A stretch of DNA of 64,000 nt from assembly GCA_035548375.1 (NCBI GenBank), contig DASZTG010000080.1:1-64000 (forward strand), in the 5' to 3' direction. Every line of letters starts with the position of its first letter. The stretch's first letter is position 1. Under the pieces are notes generated by a model. That model saw nothing but the letters and a program-made list of their open reading frames with translations, was not told where the DNA came from and ran no database searches. The position numbers and the translations under genes were made by a program. This DNA comes from JACQAP01 sp035548375 (GTDB taxonomy: Bacteria; Pseudomonadota; Gammaproteobacteria; Burkholderiales; JACQAP01). Of this stretch, positions 8,592 to 17,845 are shown piece by piece.

Positions 8592-10724
8592 TCAGAAATC
8601 CATGTGGGCGGAAAGTTTATACGTGCGCGGCTCCGCCAAGGTGAGGATGCCGCCGACAGCGCTGGCCCAGTAGTCCTTGTCGGTCACATTTTCCACCGAC
8701 GCCCGGATGACCAGGCGCTTCGAGTCGATTTTTGTCTCGTAGCGCGCGCCGACGTCGAAGCGCGTCCACTCCGGCAGTTCCTGCGTGTTGGCGCTGTCCG
8801 CGTACTGTGAGCCGCTGTGGTAGGCACCGCCATTGACGAATATGCCGTCGAACATCGGGAGGCGATAGTCCGCCCAGACGTTTGCCTGGAACTGCGGCAC
8901 GCCAGGCGGGCGCTTGCCATCGCTCGCGGGGTCGCCCGTTCCGTTGATTTCAGGATCCAGGAACATCACGCCCGCCACCAGCATGAGGTCGCGGGTGACA
9001 CGGCCGATGACGGAAGCCTCGATGCCGCGATGCTCCTGTTCGCCCTGCTGCACGAAAACATTCGACGCATTGGTAAATTCGAATGGTCGCTTCAGGTCGA
9101 ATGCGGCCGCGGCCAGCGTGGCGCCGTCGAGCTCGAGCTTGCCGCCGAATTCCAGCTGCTTCGTCACGACCGGCGGCAGGAACTGGTTGGCGTTCACGGC
9201 CGTCGTCCCGGCCTGGCCGCCCTGCTCCAGGCCTTCCGCATAGCTCAGATACAGCAGCGAATTCTGCGCCGGCTTGAACATCAGCGCGCCGGTGGGCGAC
9301 GTTTTCGACACGCGGTTGCTCGACTCGACGAAGCTGCCGGTCGAGTCGTAGTTGTCGACGTCGAATTTCGCGTAGCGCGCGCCGACCAGCACGGACCAGT
9401 GCTCGCTGAACTTCGCGATGTCGCTGACCAGATAACCGGTCGAGCGGTTCTTCTGTGACAGCACCGGAGCCGGCAATCCGGTGCTTGCCGGCTCCGGCGA
9501 GGCGACGGGATTATAGATATTGGTCGGCGCAATGCCCAAGGGCACGAAGCTGTCCTTCGTTTCGAGGTTCGATGCAGTCACGCCGACGGTCAGCTTATTC
9601 TCGATGCCCGCGGTCATGACCTTGCCGTGCAGCAGAACCTGCGCCGAATCCTGCGTCTGCTCGCTCTGCTCCTGGCTCTCGAATAGCGTTGCATCGCCCG
9701 CGGCGTTGTCTATGCTGCCGAAGCGCGCCTCCTTAACGTTGCCGCGATCATCGGTTGTGCGCATGCCCTGCAAGGTCATCGACCAGTCGTCGACGATGTT
9801 CCAGTCGGCCCTCAGGTAAACCGTGTCGGCCTTGACCTTGAAGTCGTCCCAGGGCTGCGCAATGCTGCGCTTCGCATCCGGCGCGTCCGGCACGGGAGCA
9901 CCCGGTGTCAGGATGAAGAACGGCTGCAGGCTGGGATAGTGGTTCTCGGCGTGCTCAAGACCCAGCGACAACACCAGGTCGTGCGTGACCTTCCAGTCCA
10001 GCGCGAGCGCGACGGCCTTGTGCGTCCAGTCGGCATTGTCCACCGCCTGCTCGCCATCCTTGTAGCCCACGTTGAGCCGGTAGCCAAACTGGCGATCGGC
10101 GCCGAAGCGGTCGCCGACATCCGCCGCCACGCTGAACAACGACTGGGTGGTGTAGCCGAGGTCAATCGCGCGCACCGGCGAATCCGTCGGCTTCTTCGGC
10201 ACGAAATTCAACGAGCCTCCTACACTGGCGCTCGTACTTAGCAGACCGTTCAGGAATGCGCTCGGGCCTTTCAGGATCTCGATGCGCTCGAAACCCTCGA
10301 GCTGGTAGCGCCCGTCGGACAGCCCGAGATGCCCGCCGAGGCCGTCGTATTCGTAGCCACCCACACCAAGCGAAAACCCGCGGATGTTGGCAAATCCGAC
10401 CGGCACGTTGCCGATAGTCACCGAAGGATCGTTCTTGAGGTAGTCGCCGTAGTGGGCGGCCTGCTGGTTTTCCAGCAACTCGCGCGTAATGACGTTCACG
10501 GAATACGGAGCATCGATCAACTTGATGTCGCCAAGCGCGCCAAGGGATGCATCCTTGGCTGGAATTTCGGACGTGGGAGCCGAAACCTCCACCGCATCCA
10601 GCGTCACGTCGCCCTGCGCGCCGTTCTGCGCCGGAACCTTGATTGCCTCCTGCGCGTGCAACGGCATCGCCAGCAAATTGCAACACATGACGATGACGCC
10701 GGAAGCCTGCCCCCTCATTTCCAT
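8592..10724 (-). CDS. TonB-dependent siderophore receptor
   Basis: 710 residues from the chosen ATG (10724), which has GGAG 8 nt upstream; an in-frame extension to 10796 crosses the palindrome and Fur-like site and is rejected. A signal peptide (ending near LHAQ) is followed by a TonB box-like TLDAVEVSA, a plug domain (IDAPYSVNVITRELLE, GSLNFVPKKP), and a 22-strand barrel ending in YKLSAHMDF with the expected C-terminal aromatic. The layout matches the ferric-siderophore receptor family (FhuA/FpvA-like). First gene of an operon with the PepSY and small membrane proteins. The siderophore is not predictable. Confidence 0.92.
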   Translation of the reverse strand: MEMRGQASGVIVMCCNLLAMPLHAQEAIKVPAQNGAQGDVTLDAVEVSAPTSEIPAKDASLGALGDIKLIDAPYSVNVITRELLENQQAAHYGDYLKNDPSVTIGNVPVGFANIRGFSLGVGGYEYDGLGGHLGLSDGRYQLEGFERIEILKGPSAFLNGLLSTSASVGGSLNFVPKKPTDSPVRAIDLGYTTQSLFSVAADVGDRFGADRQFGYRLNVGYKDGEQAVDNADWTHKAVALALDWKVTHDLVLSLGLEHAENHYPSLQPFFILTPGAPVPDAPDAKRSIAQPWDDFKVKADTVYLRADWNIVDDWSMTLQGMRTTDDRGNVKEARFGSIDNAAGDATLFESQEQSEQTQDSAQVLLHGKVMTAGIENKLTVGVTASNLETKDSFVPLGIAPTNIYNPVASPEPASTGLPAPVLSQKNRSTGYLVSDIAKFSEHWSVLVGARYAKFDVDNYDSTGSFVESSNRVSKTSPTGALMFKPAQNSLLYLSYAEGLEQGGQAGTTAVNANQFLPPVVTKQLEFGGKLELDGATLAAAAFDLKRPFEFTNASNVFVQQGEQEHRGIEASVIGRVTRDLMLVAGVMFLDPEINGTGDPASDGKRPPGVPQFQANVWADYRLPMFDGIFVNGGAYHSGSQYADSANTQELPEWTRFDVGARYETKIDSKRLVIRASVENVTDKDYWASAVGGILTLAEPRTYKLSAHMDF

Positions 10725-10751
10725 TCGATTGTCTCCGCGACTTGTTTTTCC

Positions 10752-10769
10752 ATTCCGGCATGCCGGAAT
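10752..10769. repeat. Perfect 18 bp palindrome in the receptor leader
   Basis: ATTCCGGCATGCCGGAAT reads identically on both strands. It lies between the Fur-like site and the receptor start codon, so it would be in the 5' untranslated RNA, where it could form a hairpin or bind a dimeric regulator. Function is unknown. Confidence 0.55.
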
Positions 10770-10785
10770 TGCCCAAGTCCCCGAC

Positions 10786-10804
10786 AATAATGACAATCAT
10801 TCCT
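10786..10804. promoter_or_regulatory. Probable Fur box upstream of the TonB receptor operon
   Basis: AATAATGACAATCATTCCT matches the 19-base Fur consensus GATAATGATAATCATTATC at 14 positions, including the central AATGA-AATCATT core. It lies 62 bp before the receptor start, where iron-loaded Fur would block transcription. This fits iron-repressed expression of the operon. Confidence 0.7.
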
Positions 10805-10963
10805 ATTTGTCAACGCTTCGCAACAGTGGCTTCGCTAACCGGGTTAAGAATCGCGTCTATTTAAATCCGGATCAAGAACTTAACGCGCATGCCGGGGAGC
10901 CTCGATGCACTTGCCGAGTCGAAAGCGCAGCTCTGGCGCGAGGAAATTCAGCACCCCTCGCGA

Positions 10964-11680
10964 TCAGCGCCTTTCATGCAGAGTCGAGAGTGTCGCCTGC
11001 AAATCCAGCCCGGATCGCGCCTTCAACTCGCGTGCCGAACCCAGCAACTTGTCGTAAGGAATGAACGGCGGCTTGTCGCGGGACGCGAGCACGACGGTGT
11101 TCGCATCATTGCGCGGCAGGACCAGAACGCGGTCGTCGAAAACCTTTCGCAGGCGATCGATGCTCGCGGTCGGTCGCCCGCGACGACTGACAAGATTCAC
11201 TGCGACGATGCCGCCGGGCTTCAACAATGCGCGGCAATTGCGGTAGAAGCGCGGCGAATCCAGGTTGCCCGCCTCCACTTTCGCATCGAATCCGTCCAGC
11301 AGGATGAAGTCGTAACGCTCGTGCGCATTCGCGACGAACTTGTAGCCGTCGTCGATATGGATCGAGAGCCGTCCCGGATCGTCCGGCAACGCGAAGAACT
11401 GGTAGGCCGAAAGCACGACCTCAGGCTCGATTTCGACGACGTCGATGGTCGAGCGCGGGCAATGGCGGTAGAGGAATTTCGTCAGCGCCGCGGCACCGAG
11501 GCCTATCGTCAGCACCTTGCGCGGCCAGGACCGCGGACGCAGCAGCAGCGGAAACATCATGTCGCGCGCGTATTCGAGCTCGAGGGTCCACGGTCGCTTT
11601 ACCCGCATCGCGCCCTGGATCCAGTGCGCGCCGAACTGGAGGTAGCGGATGCCCGCTTCCTCGCTTATTGTGATGGGCAT
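10964..11680 (-). CDS. Spermidine synthase-like SAM-dependent methyltransferase fold protein
   Basis: About 238 residues from the ATG at 11680 (an extension to 11731 is possible; neither has a strong ribosome site). The SAM/dcSAM-binding glycine motif KVLTIGLGAAALTKFLY and acidic VVEIEPEVV are typical of the spermidine synthase (SpeE) superfamily, as is DFILLDGFD before the LLKPGGIVAVNL strand. Many such bacterial paralogues are not true aminopropyltransferases. It stands alone, next to the oppositely oriented prepilin gene. Call at fold/superfamily level only. Confidence 0.75.
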   Translation of the reverse strand: MPITISEEAGIRYLQFGAHWIQGAMRVKRPWTLELEYARDMMFPLLLRPRSWPRKVLTIGLGAAALTKFLYRHCPRSTIDVVEIEPEVVLSAYQFFALPDDPGRLSIHIDDGYKFVANAHERYDFILLDGFDAKVEAGNLDSPRFYRNCRALLKPGGIVAVNLVSRRGRPTASIDRLRKVFDDRVLVLPRNDANTVVLASRDKPPFIPYDKLLGSARELKARSGLDLQATLSTLHERR

Positions 11681-11785
11681 TCTTTGTTGGGCGATAGACG
11701 CAGATGGGCAATCGGTGATTTGCAAGAACACTGCTGGAACAAAAGCGACGCGATTCTACCAAACCGGGCCGCGATTCCCGACCTG

Positions 11786-12295
11786 ATGCACAAACAAAAA
11801 TACCCGGAGGCCGAACCATGCAGCCACGGCTTCACGCTGATCGAAATCCTCATCGTGCTGGCCGTCGTCGCGATCCTCGCGTTGATCGCGCTGCCAAGCT
11901 ACCTGGACGTGTATGTCCGCAACGACATAAACGAGGCCCTCCCGCTCGCGGACATAGTGAAAGCGCCGGTTGCGGATGCATGGGCATCCCGCCAGGCTTT
12001 TCCGGCCGACAACGCCGCCGCCGGATTGCCGCCGCCGGAAAAGATCGTCAACAACTTCATCAGTGCGATCGCCATCCGCGACGGCGCCATCCACATCACC
12101 TTCGGCAACCATGCGAATGGCACGATCAAAGGCAAGGTCCTGACATTGAGGCCAGCGGTCGTGAAGGACGCACCCATCGTTCCCGTAACCTGGGTCTGCG
12201 GCTACGCCTCGGAGCCCGGCCAGATGACCGTGCAGGGTGAAAACAGGACGGATATCCCGATGCGCTACCTGCCTTTGCGTTGCCGCGCGGGCTGA
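11786..12295 (+). CDS. Type IV prepilin-like protein
   Basis: 169 residues. The prepilin peptidase site is G-FTLIE (HGFTLIEILIVLAVVAILALI), followed by the hydrophobic spine helix and a globular C-terminal domain with two cysteines near the end (VTWVCGYAS, LPLRCRAG), as in type IV pilins and pseudopilins. The in-frame ATG (11786) gives a 15-residue leader but lacks a ribosome binding site. A perfect GGAGG (11806-11810) sits 7 nt before an out-of-frame ATG at 11818, suggesting a frame error or unusual start. The 3' end overlaps the MFS gene by 31 bp tail to tail. Confidence 0.82.
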   Translation: MHKQKYPEAEPCSHGFTLIEILIVLAVVAILALIALPSYLDVYVRNDINEALPLADIVKAPVADAWASRQAFPADNAAAGLPPPEKIVNNFISAIAIRDGAIHITFGNHANGTIKGKVLTLRPAVVKDAPIVPVTWVCGYASEPGQMTVQGENRTDIPMRYLPLRCRAG

Positions 12296-13866
12296 GCCGG
12301 CCGTCTGCCCTCGATCACTACCCATGCGCCGAGCGCGCTGAGCAGGGCCAGCCCCGCGCTCAACAGCATGACGCGTCGGAATCCGGCAACGAAGGATTCG
12401 TCGATTGCGCGTCGCAGTGCTGCCGCGTCGGCGCCGACCATGTTCGCGGGAATCGGCGCGCCCGCGAGCTTGCCGCGCTGCGCCTCGAAAAATGTCCTGA
12501 CCTCCTGCGTCGCTCCGATCGACTCCAGTTTCGTGGACAGGTTCGCGTCGAACGCCCCGGCCATCGCCATGCCCAGTCCCGCAATCGCCAGCAGCGCCGC
12601 CGCGCGCGATACCGCGTTGTTCACGCCGGATGCAACGCCCGCCATGTCGGCGCCGATCGAATTCATGACCGTCGTCGTCAACGGTGCCACGGTGACCGAC
12701 ATGCCGAGGCCGAGCACGACGACCGCCGGAAAGAACGTCAGCCAGTAGCTGCCGCCTATGCCAGGCCAGGCGAACAAGGCGAATCCACACGCGGCAATTG
12801 CCGGACCGACCACGAGCGGCAGCCGCGACCCGACGCGGTCCACCAGCTTTCCCGCCCAGCGCGACAAGGCGAACATGATGAAGATGAAAGGCAGCAATGC
12901 CGCGCCGGCTGCCGTCGCCGAATAGCCCTGGACCTGGATCAGGTTCAATGGAAAAAAGTACAGCCCGCCACCGAGCGCGGCGTAGAGCCACAAGGTCAGC
13001 AGGTTCGCGCCGGCGAAATTGCGATTGCGGAACAGCGCAATCGGCACCATCGGTTCGCGCGTGCGCCACTCCACGATGAGGAACAACGCAAACGCGACAC
13101 ACCCGACCAGCAGCGACGACGACACGGCAAAGGATGACCAGTGCCGCGCCGGTGCTTCGATGAACGCGTAGACGATGCCGCCAAGCGCAACCGTAGCGAG
13201 CAGGCCACCCCGCCAATCGAGTGCTCGCGCCGCCCGGCTTCGGCTTTCCGGCACGTGCCGCCAGCACAACACCAGCACGGCCAGCGCAAACGGCAGGTTG
13301 ATCAGGAAAGCCCAGGCCCATGAATAGCGATCGACCAGCCAGCCACCCAGCACCGGGCCGATGGCGGCGGTAATGCCGCTGAATCCGGACCAGGTACCGA
13401 TCGCGCGTCCGCGCTCCTTTTCCGGGAATGAGGCGCTGATGAGGGCGAGGCTGCCGGGCACCAGCAGTGCCCCGCCGATGCCCTGGATGCCGCGCGCGAC
13501 GATCAGGGCGGTGACGTTGCCGGCCATCGCGCAGCCGGCTGATGCAATGGCGAACAGCGCGACGCCGACCATGAACACCTTGCGCCGGCCGTAGTGGTCA
13601 CCGAGCGCGCCGCCGAACAGCAGCAAGGACGCGAGAAATAGCGCGTACGACTCGATCACCCATTGCATGTCCGACGCGGTCGCGCCCAGGTCGCGCTGGA
13701 TCGCGGGCAACGCGACGTTGACGATGGTGCCGTCGATGAACGCCATGCTGGAACCGATGATCGTCGCCGCCAGCACCCAGCGCTTCGCGGACGGCGAACG
13801 ATCGTTCGCCACTTCGCCGTGCCGGATCTGCGCATCGTCGCAAGGCGGCTTGCCGATCTGGGTCAT
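12265..13866 (-). CDS. MFS multidrug exporter, DHA2 (EmrB/QacA) family
   Basis: 533 residues with about 14 predicted membrane helices, as in the 14-TMS drug:H+ antiporters. Motif A appears as GALGDHYGRRKVF and motif C-like glycines as GFSGITAAIGPVLGGWLVD. The first helix contains the D-x-T motif (AFIDGTIVNVALP). Start ATG 13866 is favoured over 13905 because the latter overlaps the LysR gene and MTQ follows GAGGAACAGGGC. It lies directly downstream of a LysR regulator on the same strand with about 28 bp between, so they may be co-transcribed. Substrates are probably small hydrophobic toxicants. Confidence 0.88.
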   Translation of the reverse strand: MTQIGKPPCDDAQIRHGEVANDRSPSAKRWVLAATIIGSSMAFIDGTIVNVALPAIQRDLGATASDMQWVIESYALFLASLLLFGGALGDHYGRRKVFMVGVALFAIASAGCAMAGNVTALIVARGIQGIGGALLVPGSLALISASFPEKERGRAIGTWSGFSGITAAIGPVLGGWLVDRYSWAWAFLINLPFALAVLVLCWRHVPESRSRAARALDWRGGLLATVALGGIVYAFIEAPARHWSSFAVSSSLLVGCVAFALFLIVEWRTREPMVPIALFRNRNFAGANLLTLWLYAALGGGLYFFPLNLIQVQGYSATAAGAALLPFIFIMFALSRWAGKLVDRVGSRLPLVVGPAIAACGFALFAWPGIGGSYWLTFFPAVVVLGLGMSVTVAPLTTTVMNSIGADMAGVASGVNNAVSRAAALLAIAGLGMAMAGAFDANLSTKLESIGATQEVRTFFEAQRGKLAGAPIPANMVGADAAALRRAIDESFVAGFRRVMLLSAGLALLSALGAWVVIEGRRPAQPARQRKGR

Positions 13867-13894
13867 GCCCTGTTCCTCGCGCAACGGTCGCTGA

Positions 13895-14797
13895 TCACGC
13901 AGCAAGCGCCTTGTCCGACCTCAGGTTTTCCACGAGCAAATCCACAAAGCTTCTCACCTTGGCCGAGGCCTGGCGGCCTTCGCGATGCAAGACGTGGATC
14001 GGCAGGCGCGGCGGCTCGTGCTCGACCAGCACGATCTTCAGTTTTCCCGATGCCACATGCGGCGCGCATTGGTAGGAAAGCAGTCGCGTGATCCCGAAGC
14101 CCCGCAGCGCTGCGTCGATCGCGGCTTCGTTGTTCGTCACGACGAGCCGCGGCTTCACCCTCACGTTCGCGGCCTTCTTCCCCGCGCCGAACCGCCATTC
14201 GGCCGAAGGCGAAACGGGATTCGCGGCAATGAGCGTGTGTCGGATCAGATCGGCGGGCGTGCGCGGAATTCCATGCTTCTCGAAATATTGCGGCGACGCG
14301 CAGACGACACGCCGCACCTGGCCGACGCCGATCGCCCGCATGGTCGAGTCCGGCAGGTCGCCGATGCGCACGCCCATGTCCATGCCCTCCTCCAGCAAAT
14401 TGACGATGCGATCGAGGAAGACGGCCGATATCGTCATGGCCGGGAAGGCTCGCAGATACGCCACCACGCTTGGCATGACATACAGCCGGCCGAACAGGAC
14501 GGGTGCCGTAATGGCGAGTTGCCCGCGTGGTTCGGCGTTCATGCCTGCGGCCGACTCGTCCGCCTCGTCGGCCTCCGCGATGATCCGGCGCGCCTGTTCG
14601 AGGTAACGCAGGCCCGCATCGGTGACACGCACGTAGCGCGTGGTTCGCGTCAGCAGCTTTGCACCGAGGCGACTTTCGAGGGCGGAAACCGCGCGCGTGA
14701 CAGCGGGCGGAGACATGCCGAGCTTGCGTGCCGCCGCCGCAAAGCTTTCTGCCTCGGCAACGGCAACGAAGACCGACATGAGATGGAAGCGATCCAT
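13895..14797 (-). CDS. LysR family transcriptional regulator
   Basis: 300 residues. An N-terminal winged helix-turn-helix (ESFAAAARKLGMSPPAVTRAVSALESRLG) is followed by the LysR substrate-binding domain (residues 90-295). It faces away from the CMD-domain gene at 14933, leaving a 135 bp divergent region where LysR proteins usually bind; it also precedes the MFS exporter. Probable target is the CMD/PPOX genes, the exporter, or both. Inducer unknown. Confidence 0.9.
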   Translation of the reverse strand: MDRFHLMSVFVAVAEAESFAAAARKLGMSPPAVTRAVSALESRLGAKLLTRTTRYVRVTDAGLRYLEQARRIIAEADEADESAAGMNAEPRGQLAITAPVLFGRLYVMPSVVAYLRAFPAMTISAVFLDRIVNLLEEGMDMGVRIGDLPDSTMRAIGVGQVRRVVCASPQYFEKHGIPRTPADLIRHTLIAANPVSPSAEWRFGAGKKAANVRVKPRLVVTNNEAAIDAALRGFGITRLLSYQCAPHVASGKLKIVLVEHEPPRLPIHVLHREGRQASAKVRSFVDLLVENLRSDKALAA

Positions 14798-14932
14798 GCG
14801 TTATTCCACTATAAGAAATAATTTATTGCAACAGGCATGGATTCTTCTTTCAATCGCAATTTGGCAGGATGGCTTCACTCGCCGTGCGGGTGCGCGGCGG
14901 CTAACCGGAAATCACGAAAAGAGGAGAAAACC

Positions 14933-15481
14933 ATGAGTCGAATCAACCTGCCCGCGCCAGATCAGACACCCGCCGCGTCCCTGCCGTTGTTCGACGCGGT
15001 CAACAAGCAACTTGGCGTCGTGCCGAACCTGATGAAGATGCTGGGCAACAGTGCCGCCGCGCTTGGCGGCTATCTGAGCCTGCGGGACATGCTGGGCCGC
15101 GGAACGCTCGGCGGCAAATTGGGCGGACGCATAGCGCTGGCCGTGGCCGAGATCAACGGCTGTCGCTATTGCCTCGCGGCGCATACTTACCTGGGCAAGA
15201 ATGCCGTGAAGCTGGATGACGCGGAGATGGCAGCGAATCGCCGCGGAACCTCGGGCGATCCGAAAGCAGACGCGGCGGTGCGCTTTGCAGCCAAAGTCGC
15301 GCAGTTGCGGGGCCACGTGTCGGACGCGGACGTGCAAGCCGTGAAGAATGCCGGATATTCCAACGGCGAAGTCATGGAAATCGTCGCGCATGTCGCGCTC
15401 AACACATTGACCAACTACGTCAACGAAGTCGCACAGACGGACATCGACTTCCCCGCGGTCGAACTATTGAAGGCGGCATAA
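14933..15481 (+). CDS. Carboxymuconolactone decarboxylase (AhpD-like) family protein
   Basis: 182 residues. The redox CxxC with downstream His (GCRYCLAAHTYLG) is the signature of AhpD-type peroxidase-associated proteins, which act as thiol reductants or peroxidases. Start ATG at 14933 follows GAGGAG. Upstream in-frame ATG at 14837 lies in the divergent promoter region and is not favoured. Divergent from the LysR regulator and followed 64 bp later by a flavin-binding PPOX protein, suggesting a small stress-response unit. Confidence 0.87.
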   Translation: MSRINLPAPDQTPAASLPLFDAVNKQLGVVPNLMKMLGNSAAALGGYLSLRDMLGRGTLGGKLGGRIALAVAEINGCRYCLAAHTYLGKNAVKLDDAEMAANRRGTSGDPKADAAVRFAAKVAQLRGHVSDADVQAVKNAGYSNGEVMEIVAHVALNTLTNYVNEVAQTDIDFPAVELLKAA

Positions 15482-15545
15482 TCAGGATGCGGGCGGTGTT
15501 GCCCACCAGCATCGCCGCCCGTTTCAAGAGTCAAGGAGTACGGCC

Positions 15546-16166
15546 ATGCCGGACGACAAAACATTTTCGAGCGACGTCGCCTTTACGCCGACGGTAAAGG
15601 CATTGCAAGCGCGCTACGGCTCGCGTCACGCGTACTCGCGCATGGAGGAAAACGGTGGTTGGGAAACCGCGATCACGCCCGAACTGGCTGCTTTCATCGC
15701 GGAACAAACCAGCGCGTTCCTGGCCACCGCGAATTCCGCGGGCCAGCCCTACATCCAGCATCGCGGCGGGCCGGCCGGATTCCTGAAAGTCCTGGATGAC
15801 AAGACCATCGCCTTCGCCAACCTGCGCGGCAACCGGCAATACATCACGCTCGGCAATCTCGCTGAAAATCCGAAGGCGCATCTTTTCCTGATCGACTACA
15901 CGAACCAGCAGCGCGTCAAGATCTGGGGCGAAGCGCGGGTCGTCGATGACGATCCGGCATTGCTGGCGAAATTGGCGCCGGCCGGCAAGGCGTTGCGCAG
16001 CGAGCAGGCGATCGTCTTCACGGTCAGCGCATGGGACGCAAACTGCCCGCAGCACATTCCCCAGCGCTTCGAAGCGGCGGAAGTCGAACGCCTGCTGGAA
16101 GCTCGCGATTCGCGCATCGCCGAACTCGAGGGAGAGATCGCGCGCCTCAAGCAACGATCGACCTGA
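15546..16166 (+). CDS. PPOX-class flavin-nucleotide-binding protein
   Basis: 206 residues of the pyridoxamine 5'-phosphate oxidase-like split-barrel family (FLATANSAGQPYIQHRGGPAGFLKV...NRQYITLGNLAEN). These proteins bind FMN or F420-like cofactors and reduce or sequester small molecules. The last 35 residues (EVERLLEARDSRIAELEGEIARL) form a probable coiled coil, hinting at oligomerisation. AAGGAG upstream supports the start. Follows the CMD protein and is likely co-transcribed. Confidence 0.85.
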   Translation: MPDDKTFSSDVAFTPTVKALQARYGSRHAYSRMEENGGWETAITPELAAFIAEQTSAFLATANSAGQPYIQHRGGPAGFLKVLDDKTIAFANLRGNRQYITLGNLAENPKAHLFLIDYTNQQRVKIWGEARVVDDDPALLAKLAPAGKALRSEQAIVFTVSAWDANCPQHIPQRFEAAEVERLLEARDSRIAELEGEIARLKQRST

Positions 16167-16311
16167 TTACGGGCGCAGCGACCCTTTGGCGGCCGGCCGC
16201 CAGGGGAATATGATGACGGCAGCCGGTTCACCGATACTGGCAACACGCCTGTCCTGCAGGCCGCTTCATGGCGAACCGGGCCGATTTCCGTCGCACCTGA
16301 CCGGAGGAACC

Positions 16312-16701
16312 ATGGTTATGCTCGCCAGGGCTGCAATCACCACCATCCTGCCCGTCAAGGACATGGCGCGGGCGCGCGACTTCTACGAGAAAAAACTCGG
16401 GCTGGAAGCCAGGGGCTTCGCCGCCGACGGCAATTATGTTTTCGCCTGCGGCGGCGACGCGCAAATCGCCCTCATCACCAAGCCAGAAGGCACGAAAGCC
16501 GAGCACACTGCGCTCAGCTTCGAAGTCTCGGGCATAGAACGCGTCATCGCGGACTTGAAGGCCGCCGGTATCGTCTTCGAGAACTACGATTTCCCGAACC
16601 TTCGCACCGTCGACCACATCTGCGTGCTGGGCTCGGACAAGGCCGCCTGGTTCAAGGACAGCGAAGGAAATTACCTCTGCGTGCACGAAGGCGGGCACTA
16701 A
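16312..16701 (+). CDS. VOC family (glyoxalase/bleomycin resistance) protein
   Basis: 129 residues with the paired beta-alpha-beta-beta-beta repeats of the vicinal oxygen chelate fold (ILPVKDMARARDFYEKKLGLEAR ... WFKDSEGNYLCVHEG). The C-terminal DSEGNYL is typical of glyoxalase-like proteins. A perfect GGAGG precedes ATG 16312; a long in-frame upstream extension overlaps the PPOX gene and is rejected. Metal ligands and substrate cannot be fixed from the sequence alone. Confidence 0.85.
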   Translation: MVMLARAAITTILPVKDMARARDFYEKKLGLEARGFAADGNYVFACGGDAQIALITKPEGTKAEHTALSFEVSGIERVIADLKAAGIVFENYDFPNLRTVDHICVLGSDKAAWFKDSEGNYLCVHEGGH

Positions 16702-16792
16702 AGGCTTGCGTCCTTCGTCCGACAGGAAAAAACTCACGCGCGCGATTGCGCCATAATCCGCTCCATTTCCACCGGAGCAACCCCATTCGCGC

Positions 16793-17845
16793 ATGGACAT
16801 CGGGAAATTCGAGCAGGCGGTGCACTTCGCCATCGACCACGAGACCGCGTGGACACGCAAGATCGACGACAAGTGGGGCATCCACCACGAAGACCCCGCG
16901 CCGTGGAACCGGTTGCTCGGTCCGCTGCACGACCGCGGCCCCGTCTCCGGGACGATCCTTCGCGACGGCAAGACCCTCACATCCTGGGGCGAGCCCGACC
17001 GCGCGGACGTGACATTCAGCATAGCGAAGACCTACCTCGCGCTGCTCGCCGGCGTCGCGCACGACCGCGGCCTGTTGCCGGAAGTCAACGAACCCGTCGG
17101 AAAGAGGGTCCGCGGCATCGGTTTCGATACCGGCCGCAATGCGCAAGTCACGTGGGAACACCTGCTGCAGCAGACCAGCGAATGGGAAGGCTCGATTTTC
17201 GGGCTGCCCGACCAGGTGGACCGCTATCGCGTCTTGTCTTTCCAGGGCACGCCCGCCACCGGCAAGAAGGGCGATGCGCGACCGCTGCAGGCACCGGGCA
17301 CGTACTGGGAATACAACGACGTGCGCATCAACGCGCTGTCGCTCGCGCTGCTGCACCTGTTCGGTCGTGCGCTGCCTGAGGTGTTTCGCGAAGCGATCAT
17401 GCAACCCATCGGAGCCAGCGACGGCTGGAGCTGGGTGGGCTACGACAATTCCTGGATCGAGCTGGACGGTCGCAAGGTGCAGTCCGTTCCCGGCGGCACG
17501 CACTGGGGCGGCGGCATGTCGATCGGCAGCCGCGACCAGGCGCGGGTCGGGCAACTGTTTCTCGACGACGGCAAGGCGAACGGCCATCAGGTCATTTCAT
17601 CGGAGTGGATAAGGCGCATGCGCACGCCCTGCGCGATCGCGCCCTTCTACGGCTACCTGGTCTGGCTCAACGACAGGCAGCGGATTTTTCGCAGCGTGCC
17701 GGCGTCGAGCTATTTCGCCATCGGCGCGGGCAGTTCGTTCACCTGGTTGGAACCGGAAAGGCACGTGGTGGTCGTGGTGCGCTGGATCGATGCGGCCCAT
17801 GCCGATGAGTTCTTCGGCCGCGTATTGAAGGCTCTCGACGGCTGA
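16793..17845 (+). CDS. Serine hydrolase, beta-lactamase family (class C-like)
   Basis: 350 residues. The catalytic Ser-x-x-Lys appears as FSIAKTY (about residue 76) and the Tyr-x-Asn-like element as YNDVRIN. A C-terminal HVVVVVRWID strand replaces the KTG region loosely. No signal peptide, so this is more likely a cytoplasmic esterase or peptidase of the beta-lactamase fold than a resistance enzyme. Its stop overlaps the next ATG (TGATG), making it the first of three coupled genes ending with Kdo hydroxylase. Confidence 0.85.
   Translation: MDIGKFEQAVHFAIDHETAWTRKIDDKWGIHHEDPAPWNRLLGPLHDRGPVSGTILRDGKTLTSWGEPDRADVTFSIAKTYLALLAGVAHDRGLLPEVNEPVGKRVRGIGFDTGRNAQVTWEHLLQQTSEWEGSIFGLPDQVDRYRVLSFQGTPATGKKGDARPLQAPGTYWEYNDVRINALSLALLHLFGRALPEVFREAIMQPIGASDGWSWVGYDNSWIELDGRKVQSVPGGTHWGGGMSIGSRDQARVGQLFLDDGKANGHQVISSEWIRRMRTPCAIAPFYGYLVWLNDRQRIFRSVPASSYFAIGAGSSFTWLEPERHVVVVVRWIDAAHADEFFGRVLKALDG

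Noticed and set aside
10889..11785. N-terminal extension of the prepilin frame
   Set aside because: Antisense of the spermidine synthase-like gene; only the part from 11786 resembles a prepilin.
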